DNA of 38,541 nt from Burkholderiales bacterium. GTDB lineage: Bacteria; Pseudomonadota; Gammaproteobacteria; Burkholderiales; Casimicrobiaceae. Made by a program: the position numbers and the translations under genes. The notes beneath the pieces are model-generated. The model was not told the origin of the DNA, searched no databases, and was given only the letters and a program-made list of their open reading frames with translations. The stretch lies in contig JANXUB010000222.1 of the NCBI GenBank assembly GCA_025352105.1, positions 1 through 38,541 of the forward strand, given 5' to 3'. This document shows positions 15,507-22,522 of the stretch, piece after piece; position 1 is the first letter of the stretch; every line of letters starts with the position of its first letter.

Positions 15507-15557
15507 TGCGGAGTATTGCGACGAAGTGCGGAGAATTGCGACGAATAGCGGGGATTT
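15507..15557. repeat. 20-bp tandem direct repeats in the telA / binding-protein control region
   Basis: Two adjoining 20-bp units, TGCGGAGTATTGCGACGAAG (15507-15526) and TGCGGAGAATTGCGACGAAT (15527-15546), differ at two positions. A third partial unit, AGCGGGGATTT, follows to 15557. An inverted TTGTCGCA lies at 15485-15492. The period of two helical turns places each copy on the same DNA face, as in arrays of activator or response-regulator sites. The repeats sit between the divergent starts at 15429 and 15644. No regulator is assigned. Confidence 0.6.
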
Positions 15558-15643
15558 TTAGAGGCTTGAATTTGGTCGGATCGTGACACACATTGGGGAC
15601 ATAATCCGTTGTTATCTTCAAGCGCGCCACCCACCTCACCAGC

Positions 15644-16792
15644 ATGAATCGTACGGTAAAGACGCTCATCACAGTAGTTCTGCTCGCACTTTTGGGCGGC
15701 TCAGTATTTTGGGCACTCAAGTCCACGCAGAACGAGCAGCTGGCCCATGGCCAGTCGCCTACGCTGAGTCTGCCGGGTTTACGTGCCACGCAAACTGTCG
15801 AACTGACGGGCGTGATTGCGCTCGACGTTGAGCCCTTCTTCAAAGACGTGCGCGTCACCAAATGGCTCGGTGATAACGGGTTTAAGCTGAATGTCACACG
15901 CATCGGCTCGCGCGACATGGCGCAACGCGTGGCAGCGAGCGGCGGGCCGGATTTCATGTTTCCCTCCGGCATCGTCGCAGCGAATCAGATTCTTGATGCA
16001 GCGAAACGCGCGAATCAAACGGCGACGCAGTACACCGTTTTTTTTACGCCGATGGTGATTGCGTCGTGGCAACCGATTGCCGAAATTTTTCAGACCAACG
16101 GACTTGCGAAGTCGTTGCAACCCGGCGTGCATTCGGTTGATTTGGCAAAACTCGTCGCCTTGATGCAGGCGAAGACGCGCTGGAAAGACTTGAAGGGTAG
16201 TCAGGCCTATGACGTAAATAAGTCGGTGCTGGTGTCGACGACCGATGTGCGCAAAAGCAACTCTGGAGCGATGTATCTGGCGCTGGCGGCGTACGCGCTC
16301 AATGGCAACGAACTGCCCACCGACCGCGCCACGGCTGAGAAAGTGGCAAAGGTTGCGACCGATCTTTTCAAGCGTCAGGGCTACCAGGAAAATTACGTCA
16401 ACGGCAATTTCGATGACTACATTTCCATCGGCATCGGCAAGACGCCGCTCGCCTTTATTTACGAAAACCAGATGCTCGCGTTTGCCCTTGCGAAGCCGCT
16501 GCCAAAGGATATGGCCTTGCTCTATCCGCAACCCACCATCGCTAACAAGGTGGTTTACGTCGCCATGAACGAACGCTCGAAGCGACTGGGTGAACTGCTT
16601 TCGACTAACGCGGAAATGCAGAGCGTCGGTGTCGAATATGGTTTTCGTATTGCTGATAGCGCCGCCTTCCTGCAAAAGGCGCAGGGCGCAAAACTTAATG
16701 TGGATGAAAAGCTCAGTAATCTGATCGATCCACCGTCCTTTGAAACGATGTCCACCATGATTGATGTGGTCACACGGGAGATGTCGCAATGA
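15644..16792 (+). CDS. Membrane-anchored periplasmic-binding-fold protein
   Basis: A 382-residue protein with an N-terminal membrane helix (about residues 5-25; VKTLITVVLLALLGGSVFWA) that lacks a clear cleavage site, so it may be anchored. The rest resembles a type 2 extracellular solute-binding fold: VRVTKWLGDNGFKLNVTRIG, RVAASGGPDFMFPSG, and later FIYENQMLAFAL. No ABC permease or ATPase is encoded nearby, so it is more likely a sensor or scaffold than a transport component. Its TGA overlaps the ATG of the next gene (ATGA), which encodes a related fold plus a von Willebrand A domain. Ligand unknown. Confidence 0.75.
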   Translation: MNRTVKTLITVVLLALLGGSVFWALKSTQNEQLAHGQSPTLSLPGLRATQTVELTGVIALDVEPFFKDVRVTKWLGDNGFKLNVTRIGSRDMAQRVAASGGPDFMFPSGIVAANQILDAAKRANQTATQYTVFFTPMVIASWQPIAEIFQTNGLAKSLQPGVHSVDLAKLVALMQAKTRWKDLKGSQAYDVNKSVLVSTTDVRKSNSGAMYLALAAYALNGNELPTDRATAEKVAKVATDLFKRQGYQENYVNGNFDDYISIGIGKTPLAFIYENQMLAFALAKPLPKDMALLYPQPTIANKVVYVAMNERSKRLGELLSTNAEMQSVGVEYGFRIADSAAFLQKAQGAKLNVDEKLSNLIDPPSFETMSTMIDVVTREMSQ

Positions 16793-18429
16793 AACTGAAT
16801 TTCGGTTCCGCATCGCTGTTCGCGGTCGCCTTGCTGCTGGGCGGTTGCGGCAAGGATTCAAAGCCGCCACCAAAAGCAGCTTCCGCACCCGTTGCGCCGA
16901 TTTCTACTCAAGCGACTTTATCGGTGCTCGCAACAAGCGATTTGCGCGATGCGCAGCCGCTTGAAGAAATGGTCAAAAAGGCGACTGGCATAACGCTTAA
17001 ATTCACGTTCGGTGGAACGATGGAAAGCACCGAGCAGGTGCTGACGGGCAGGACAACGGCAGACGCCGCATGGTTCGCCAACGCCAAATATTTGCTGTCC
17101 GATCCGCAGGGGCAGGCGCGCGTGAAGTTGCAGGAAAAAATCATGCTGTCGCCCATTGTGGTGGGCGTGAGCGAGTCGGACGTTGCCCGCTTGGGGCCTG
17201 CGTGGTCGGACGCCAGCAAGGTGACCTGGAAGACTGTGACTGAGGCGGCGAAGTCGGGCAAGCTGAAATACGCGCTGTCCAATCCCGCAACGTCGAACCA
17301 GGGCTACATGGCGCTCGTCGGCGTGGTTGCTGCTTCGACGCAGAAAGCCGAAGCGCTGACTGCTGCGGACATTGATCGCAAAGCGGTGGCCGATTTTCTG
17401 CGCGGCTACAAACTGGTGGGTGACAACTCGACCTACCTCGCGGAGAAATTCATCGAGCAGCAGGGCATTTACGTCAATGCTTTCATTAACTACGAGAGCT
17501 GGCTGTTGTCGATGAATCAGTCGGGCAAATTGAAGGAGCCGCTGAAGCTTTTCTATCCGCGTGAAGGGATTGCGACTGCGGATTACCCGTTCATGCTGCT
17601 CTCGGACGCGAAGCGCGCGGAGTACCAGAAGGTTGTGGATTACCTGAAGGGCGATGAGGCGCAAACCTGGCTTGCACGTACGACTCTGCGTCGTCCGGTC
17701 AACGCCAACGCAGCGTCGGCGGTGACGTTTCCTACGGCGACTTTGATCGAGTTACCCTTCTCGCCTGATCGCGGCTTAGCCGATGGCCTGATTGACGCGT
17801 ATCTCAATGAATTTCGCAAGCCAATTGCATCGACCTTTGTGCTCGACGTCAGCGGCAGCATGAATGGCGGCACGCGACGTACGGACTTGATCAGTGCATT
17901 GCATAGCGTCGCCGGTGCTGACGTTTCGTTGACCGGTCGATTGGCCCGCTTGTCAAGCCGTGAACGCATCTGGATGCTGCCGTTTTCTGATCGAACTGGC
18001 ACGCCGAGTTACTTCGAGCTACCCCCCGCCACGACCGCCGCGAATGCACAGAAAAAAACGGAGGTGCTGGAGCAGGTTCGCGAATACGCGAGCGGCTTGA
18101 CCATGAAGGGCGGCACGGCGCTATATGACGCGATCCTTGAGGCATTGACGCAGATGAGCGCGGCTCAGGCCAAAGATCGCAACTACCAGTATTCGGTGAT
18201 TGCGTTCACCGATGGTGAGAATACGCAAGGCCGAAACCTCACGCAATTTAAGGAGGCTTATGCCGCTTTGCCCGAGGATGCGCGGGCGATTCCGGTGTTC
18301 ACCGTGGCCTTTGGTGAGGCAAGCGACGCGGCGCTAAAAGAGATTTCCAAACTTTCGGGCGGACGCAGCTTTGACGCAAGGAAGACGCCACTGCCAGCCG
18401 TGTTTAAAGAAATTCGCGCCTACCAATAA
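16789..18429 (+). CDS. Lipoprotein with periplasmic-binding fold fused to a von Willebrand A domain
   Basis: A 546-residue lipoprotein: signal peptide ending LLGGC with lipidated Cys20, a type 2 solute-binding-like domain at about 45-330 (LSVLATSDLRDAQPLEEMVK, WFANAKYLLSDPQG), then a von Willebrand A domain at about 345-545. The metal site is complete: Asp353, Ser355 and Ser357 in DVSGSMNGG, Thr443 in KGGTALYD and Asp475 in FTDGENT. Such domains bind a divalent ion and partner proteins. The combination suggests an extracytoplasmic sensor-adaptor. It is translationally coupled to the preceding binding-fold gene and is followed after 3 bp by the XpaC-like gene, so the three form an operon. Ligand and partner are unknown. 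Confidence 0.88.
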   Translation: MKLNFGSASLFAVALLLGGCGKDSKPPPKAASAPVAPISTQATLSVLATSDLRDAQPLEEMVKKATGITLKFTFGGTMESTEQVLTGRTTADAAWFANAKYLLSDPQGQARVKLQEKIMLSPIVVGVSESDVARLGPAWSDASKVTWKTVTEAAKSGKLKYALSNPATSNQGYMALVGVVAASTQKAEALTAADIDRKAVADFLRGYKLVGDNSTYLAEKFIEQQGIYVNAFINYESWLLSMNQSGKLKEPLKLFYPREGIATADYPFMLLSDAKRAEYQKVVDYLKGDEAQTWLARTTLRRPVNANAASAVTFPTATLIELPFSPDRGLADGLIDAYLNEFRKPIASTFVLDVSGSMNGGTRRTDLISALHSVAGADVSLTGRLARLSSRERIWMLPFSDRTGTPSYFELPPATTAANAQKKTEVLEQVREYASGLTMKGGTALYDAILEALTQMSAAQAKDRNYQYSVIAFTDGENTQGRNLTQFKEAYAALPEDARAIPVFTVAFGEASDAALKEISKLSGGRSFDARKTPLPAVFKEIRAYQ

Positions 18430-18432
18430 ACC

Positions 18433-19131
18433 ATGAGGTTATCCACGCTCGGTGAAACCGCCACCCGCTTTTTGTTCTCTCCCGCGAACTGGTTGGGTCT
18501 TGCATTCGCGATTTCCGTGCTTGTGCTGGTTGGATTGGGATGGGTGAGCCCGCGACTGTCCGGCCTTGCGCTGCTTGGTTACGGCGCAGGCTTCGTCTGT
18601 GGGGGACTTTGGTTCGGTTGGCCGCGCTTGGCGGGGCCAGACTGGGGCGAGTTGACTTTTGCCGATAACGAAGACACACGCGAAGCTACCCGCAGAGCCC
18701 TGGCGGGGATTCGCCGTCTTGTGAACGCCAACCCTGATCGCCGGTTGGCTGCTGCCACCGGTACCAAGTTGCTTAAGTTGTGTGACGCGATTGAGGCGAT
18801 GCTGGCGCAATGGGAGCGCTCGAAAGTTACGCTGTCGATTGAGGACACGTTTCACGCACGCTACATTGCATTGCGCTACCTTCCCGATGCGCTCAAGTCG
18901 TTCTGGTCCATTCCGGCGCAGTTCGCTACCACCAAAGCGCTCGCCAATGGCATGACAGCAGAGTCCACGCTCGCGCAAACGGTAGACGAATTGGGGCAGA
19001 AAGTGACGCAACTCAATGATGCTCTGGCTGCGCATGACGTTCAGGCGTTTGTGGATCACTCGCAGTTTTTATCGGAAAAATTTGGCCGCAAAACGTCTGA
19101 AGGGAGTGATGGCCCCGTGGCCCTCAAGTAG
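18433..19131 (+). CDS. XpaC-like membrane protein
   Basis: A 232-residue protein with two membrane helices at the N-terminus (about residues 18-38 and 43-60) and a cytoplasmic alpha-helical C-terminal part. That part resembles XpaC, the 5-bromo-4-chloroindolyl phosphate hydrolysis protein family: IEDTFHARYIALRYLPDALK, then a coiled helix and a final VDHSQFLSEKFG. XpaC proteins are regular genomic partners of TelA, matching the TelA gene at 14212-15429. The enzymatic name is historical; no catalytic site is visible. It starts 3 bp after the preceding stop, at the end of the binding-fold/vWA operon. Confidence 0.7.
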   Translation: MRLSTLGETATRFLFSPANWLGLAFAISVLVLVGLGWVSPRLSGLALLGYGAGFVCGGLWFGWPRLAGPDWGELTFADNEDTREATRRALAGIRRLVNANPDRRLAAATGTKLLKLCDAIEAMLAQWERSKVTLSIEDTFHARYIALRYLPDALKSFWSIPAQFATTKALANGMTAESTLAQTVDELGQKVTQLNDALAAHDVQAFVDHSQFLSEKFGRKTSEGSDGPVALK

Positions 19132-19229
19132 TGACTTGTTGCGAATTTGTTATTGCCGTGCACGAAAAGAGTGTCCGGCGCGTTAATTGCTTGAAAGGCC
19201 TGTGTCCCGCCCTCAACATGGAGACCATG

Positions 19230-19532
19230 ATGCATTCAATGACCCCCACCGTTCCCGCCATTACTGTGCAGCCAATGTTCGACACCCTCACGGTGGCGAT
19301 GAACGAGGCGGCCTTTGTGCAGGTCGGCGATGAGGTGTTTACGGCGGATTACCTGCATGCTCCGGACGAGTTCACGCGGCCAGATGATGTATTGGTTGAA
19401 GGGACGCGTGAGGATCAGGAATTGCTGCTCATCCAGCGGGATTTTGAGGGCGCTCGACTCTCAGGAGAGGGCGAAATCTGCCTTCGTGATGGCACTTTGA
19501 TTCGATTCCTGCGACCTGCTGCGGTTCACTAG
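19230..19532 (+). CDS. Small hypothetical protein, about 100 residues
   Basis: No recognised family. The translation is acidic and beta-rich (VQVGDEVFTADYLHAPDEFT, then LIQRDFEGARLSGEGEICLR), with a hydrophobic start and no membrane segment. ATGs at 19218, 19227 and 19230 are possible; 19230 is preferred because GGAG lies six bases upstream. An upstream in-frame start at 19131 overlaps the previous stop but would add 33 residues of poor composition. The position, between the XpaC-like and YgiB-like genes in the same direction, suggests a role in the same system. Confidence 0.6.
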   Translation: MHSMTPTVPAITVQPMFDTLTVAMNEAAFVQVGDEVFTADYLHAPDEFTRPDDVLVEGTREDQELLLIQRDFEGARLSGEGEICLRDGTLIRFLRPAAVH

Positions 19533-19553
19533 CAAGTTCGGATTTTCGCCGCG

Positions 19554-19582
19554 TTGACAGGGACGCCGCCCACGCGTAAAAC
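19554..19582 (+). promoter_or_regulatory. Candidate sigma-70 promoter for the YgiB-like/ATP-grasp/DUF350 operon
   Basis: A perfect -35 box TTGACA (19554-19559) is separated by 17 bases from TAAAAC (19577-19582), which matches the -10 consensus at four of six positions. Transcription would begin near 19590, upstream of the YgiB-like gene, making that gene and the two after it a separate unit from the binding-fold/vWA/XpaC operon. Confidence 0.55.
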
Positions 19583-19777
19583 GTTCGTCAATTGAGCCCT
19601 GTTCATGGGGCGAAAAGGCGAGGTGAAGCGGTGGATGATGCCAGAGTGACGGTTCTTGAGGGGACGAGCAACGAGACTGCGGGCGCGCTGACGAAGGCAC
19701 CGTCCATCCATTTAAGGTCTGAGCCAAACCTGAGAGCGGCAAGGACATCTGTTGCAGCTTCTGCCAAGCCGAAGCGC

Positions 19778-20161
19778 ATGCGCAGCCTGAATCTCACGCT
19801 GGTGCTGATGGGAACGGCTGCGCTGGGTGGTTTGACCGGTTGCGGTAATCTTGAGAGCAATAAAGGCACGAGCCGCGACGTTTACGCCAACCTCGAGGCC
19901 TGCAAGGCCGATTGGGGCAATCCGGGAGACTGCGAAGAGGTTGCATCGCCTTCGGGTCATAGCAGTGGTGTAGGCGGCTCTCGCAGCTTCTATGGCCCGC
20001 GCTACTCTTCCCGCTCAGGAAGTACAGGGTATAGCTCGGACGCGCGTCCCGGCTCGCGCGCGTCCGGCACGATCTCGTCATCGTCGGCGTCTCGTGGCGG
20101 CTTTGGCGCGTCGGCGTCACGCCACGGCGGCGGCAGTTCATCCCACTCTTCGGGCGGATAG
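19778..20161 (+). CDS. YgiB-like (DUF1190) lipoprotein
   Basis: A predicted lipoprotein: from the ATG at 19778 the signal peptide runs 21 residues to LTGC with Cys22. It continues with a short cysteine-containing segment (DVYANLEACKADWGNPGDC) and a long Gly/Ser-rich tail with SRGGFGASASRHGGG. The paired cysteine segment and the RGGFG-plus-Ser/Gly ending match E. coli YgiB/YjfM. These proteins are encoded beside YgiC-type ATP-grasp ligases, and here the ligase gene starts 2 bp after the stop. The start is unsure: an in-frame GTG at 19631 with GAGG upstream, or a TTG at 19592, would add 49 or 62 residues before the signal peptide. The lipoprotein signal favours 19778. Confidence 0.75.
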   Translation: MRSLNLTLVLMGTAALGGLTGCGNLESNKGTSRDVYANLEACKADWGNPGDCEEVASPSGHSSGVGGSRSFYGPRYSSRSGSTGYSSDARPGSRASGTISSSSASRGGFGASASRHGGGSSSHSSGG

Positions 20162-20163
20162 GC

Positions 20164-21291
20164 ATGCGGCGTGAACATGTGCCCAAGCGCGACAACTGGC
20201 AGAAGCGCTGCGAGGATGCGGGCTTCAGCTTTCATTCCATTGACGGTTTGTATTGGGAAGAGGGCATTTGTTATCACTTCTCCCGCCGTGAAATTGATGA
20301 TCTGGAGCACGCGACGAAAGAGCTCTACGACATGTGCATGGCTGCGGCTGAACACATCATCGAGAAAGAGCGATTTGCCGAACTGGCGATTCCCGAGTCT
20401 GCCTGGGCGCTGATTCGCGAGAGTTGGGATAACGACCATCCGTCGCTGTTCGGGCGATTTGATCTGGCTTATGACGGTAGCGGCCCGCCGAAGCTGCTCG
20501 AGTTCAACGCGGACACACCCACGTCACTTGTGGAAACGAGTGTGGCGCAGTGGCATTGGGTGGAGGATACAAAGCCTGGTGTTGATCAGTTCAATAGCCT
20601 GCATGAAGCGTTGATCGAACAATGGAAGTGGCTTAAGGATGAGCATGGCTACGCCCATGTGCATTTCACGTGCGCGGGCGGCAGCGAAGAGGATGACGGC
20701 AACCTCGACTATTTGCGTGATACCGCGATGCAGGCGGGCCTGCAGGCACCGTGGTTAACCGTCGAGGAAATCGGCTGGAGCGAAGCTGATCTGGCTTTTG
20801 TTGACACTGACAATGAGCGCATCGAGACGTTGTTCAAACTCTACCCGTGGGAATGGCTAATCGCGGATGAGTTTGGTGACAACTTGCGGAAGACCACGAT
20901 GCGGGTGATCGAACCGGTATGGAAAATGGTGCTGGCGAACAAGGGCTTGCTGGTGATTTTGTGGGAGTTGTATCCCGATCACCCGCTGCTGCTCCCGGCT
21001 TCGTTCCAGCGTCACAAAATTCTCGGTGACTATGTGAAAAAGCCGTTGCTTTCGCGTGAAGGAGCCAACGTGGAGATCTACAAAGGTGGTGAAGTGATCC
21101 GCGCTGAAGGCACCTATGGCGAAGAGGGCTATGTCTATCAGCAGTACACGCCGATTCCGAGCTTCGAGGGCAACTTTGTAACGGTCGGCAGCTGGATCGT
21201 AGGTGACTCGCCCGCAGGCATTGGCTTGCGTGAAGACGCCACCGAAATCACGATGAACACATCGCGATTCGTGCCGCACTATTTTGATTAA
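20164..21291 (+). CDS. Glutathionylspermidine-synthase-like ATP-grasp ligase (YgiC/YjfC family)
   Basis: A 375-residue ligase with the C-terminal synthetase half of glutathionylspermidine synthase, lacking the amidase half. Marks are GRFDLAYDGSGPPKLLEFNA followed by DTPTSLVE, the ATP-grasp block SFQRHKILGDYVKKPLLSRE and EEGYVYQQYTPIPSFEGNFV. The fold predicts ATP-dependent amide-bond formation between a carboxylate and an amine, but the YgiC family has not been given a confirmed substrate as far as I know. It is encoded between a YgiB-like lipoprotein and a DUF350 membrane protein, an association described for this family. It is probably cytoplasmic; no signal peptide is seen. Confidence 0.93.
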   Translation: MRREHVPKRDNWQKRCEDAGFSFHSIDGLYWEEGICYHFSRREIDDLEHATKELYDMCMAAAEHIIEKERFAELAIPESAWALIRESWDNDHPSLFGRFDLAYDGSGPPKLLEFNADTPTSLVETSVAQWHWVEDTKPGVDQFNSLHEALIEQWKWLKDEHGYAHVHFTCAGGSEEDDGNLDYLRDTAMQAGLQAPWLTVEEIGWSEADLAFVDTDNERIETLFKLYPWEWLIADEFGDNLRKTTMRVIEPVWKMVLANKGLLVILWELYPDHPLLLPASFQRHKILGDYVKKPLLSREGANVEIYKGGEVIRAEGTYGEEGYVYQQYTPIPSFEGNFVTVGSWIVGDSPAGIGLREDATEITMNTSRFVPHYFD

Positions 21292-21314
21292 CTGCCGCAG
21301 AACAGGGGAACCTC

Positions 21315-21728
21315 ATGTCTTATACGCTCAATGAATCGATTCGCTACTTTGATGATTTCCTCATCTATTTTGCTGTGGCAATGCTGCTGTTTGTGGCCTT
21401 TACTTTCGTGTACGTTAAGGTAACCCCGTACAACGAAATCGCGCTAATTCGTGAGGGGAATACGGCGGCGGCAATTTCGCTCTCCGGTGCAATGCTCGGG
21501 TTCGCATTGCCACTGGCGAGCACCGTTGCCAACGCAGTCAATTTGATTGATCTCGTTTTGTTTGCCGTGCTTGCTACAGTCGTGCAGCTCATTGTGTTCG
21601 TTTTTGCGCGAATGTTGATGCCCGGCTTGACGGATGCGATTGTCAAAGGCAGCTTGTCGCAAGCGATTTTTCTCGCGGCAGTTTCGGTGGCCGTCGGTCT
21701 GCTCAACGCAGCTGCGCTTGTTTATTGA
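21315..21728 (+). CDS. DUF350 (YjfL-like) integral membrane protein
   Basis: A 137-residue protein with four predicted membrane helices (about residues 15-35, 53-72, 78-98 and 115-136). It matches the DUF350 pattern: YVKVTPYNEIALIREGNTAA after helix 1 and the helix-2 SLSGAMLGFALPLAS. E. coli YjfL belongs to this family and is encoded with YjfC (ATP-grasp) and YjfM (YgiB-like), the same trio as here. The start ATG is 23 bp after the ligase stop, with AGGGGAACC upstream. The 3' end overlaps the convergent NRDE gene by 7 bp. Function unknown. Confidence 0.9.
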   Translation: MSYTLNESIRYFDDFLIYFAVAMLLFVAFTFVYVKVTPYNEIALIREGNTAAAISLSGAMLGFALPLASTVANAVNLIDLVLFAVLATVVQLIVFVFARMLMPGLTDAIVKGSLSQAIFLAAVSVAVGLLNAAALVY

Positions 21729-22498
21729 AGCTCGAATACGAAATCGTTGTGCTCGCCTGGCGTTGAGTCTTGATTGTGATTTCGCTCGGCGATTTCAGCG
21801 CGCAGCTGTCCAAGGCGCACGACGGTTGATGCGCGTGTGCCATAGCCGTCGCGGTGGACAGAAATTGAACTTAGCTTGCGTTCCCAGTCGAGCGGCACGC
21901 CAGTTTGTGGCAGTTCATGATCCGCGACTTGAGTCGTGTTTCCGAGTAGGCGAAATAGACGCTCGTTTTGCGCGTCCAGATTGCGCTCGGCAAGCGCGTG
22001 GCGGAAACCTGCTTTGATGCGCGTGACCTTGGGCCATGGCGTGTCAAGCGTCGCGTTTGAAAGTGCGTAGACACCTGTATCAAGCAATCTTGGCGTGGCA
22101 TCCACCGAGTTGAGGAACCACAGCTCTCGCTGGTTTGCGTTGAATGAGCCGCAGAGTAGATTGAAGCCCTCGTATCGATTGGCTTTCGCGGCAAGCGCCA
22201 CAACAAACTCGCGCGACGACTGACGCTCTTCAAGGTAGCGACGCACGATCCCGCCGCGCGAAGGAGCCCCCACCTTCCGAAGTTCAGGATTACGGATATT
22301 GGTGACAAGCGCAAAACTTCCCCGGCGCGTGATGCCTAGCCACGCGCCATTTGCCTTGAGGTCTCGTCCCGCCAAGACGTCCGCCTGGGGCCACCAGTGC
22401 ATTGACCGCGTGGGACGATCGAAGTGTTCGTCGCGGTTTGCCGCCAGCAGAAGCGGGGTTTCAGCGTCGGGAACCCATCTGAATACAGCAATGCACAT
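21722..22498 (-). CDS. NRDE (TANGO2/DUF833) family protein
   Basis: A 258-residue protein of the NRDE family, named after the N-terminal Asn-Arg-Asp-Glu motif seen here in LLLAANRDEHFDRPT; the mature start MCIAVFRW with Cys2 is typical and recalls N-terminal nucleophile hydrolases. Other family marks are VLAGRDLKANGAWLGITRRG and ALVTNIRNP, and VYALSNATLDTPWPKV. The eukaryotic member is TANGO2; the molecular activity is uncertain, with roles in haem trafficking and metabolite homeostasis discussed. It lies 24 bp downstream of the CoA-ligase gene and may be cotranscribed, but has no evident link to sulfonate use. Confidence 0.92.
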   Translation of the reverse strand: MCIAVFRWVPDAETPLLLAANRDEHFDRPTRSMHWWPQADVLAGRDLKANGAWLGITRRGSFALVTNIRNPELRKVGAPSRGGIVRRYLEERQSSREFVVALAAKANRYEGFNLLCGSFNANQRELWFLNSVDATPRLLDTGVYALSNATLDTPWPKVTRIKAGFRHALAERNLDAQNERLFRLLGNTTQVADHELPQTGVPLDWERKLSSISVHRDGYGTRASTVVRLGQLRAEIAERNHNQDSTPGEHNDFVFELQ

Positions 22499-22522
22499 CG
22501 TGCTTATTCTGGCATTCGACCG

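Noticed and set aside
15507..15557. The 20-bp repeats as a CRISPR array
   Set aside because: The units abut without spacers, there are only two full copies, and no cas genes are near.
15779..16888. A 369-codon minus-strand frame opposite the binding-fold gene
   Set aside because: Arg/His-rich translation, no ribosome binding site or domain, and it crosses two coupled plus-strand genes.
19131..19229. An upstream start for the small protein ending at 19532
   Set aside because: It would add 33 residues of Cys/Arg-rich composition without a ribosome binding site; GGAG is placed for the ATG at 19230.
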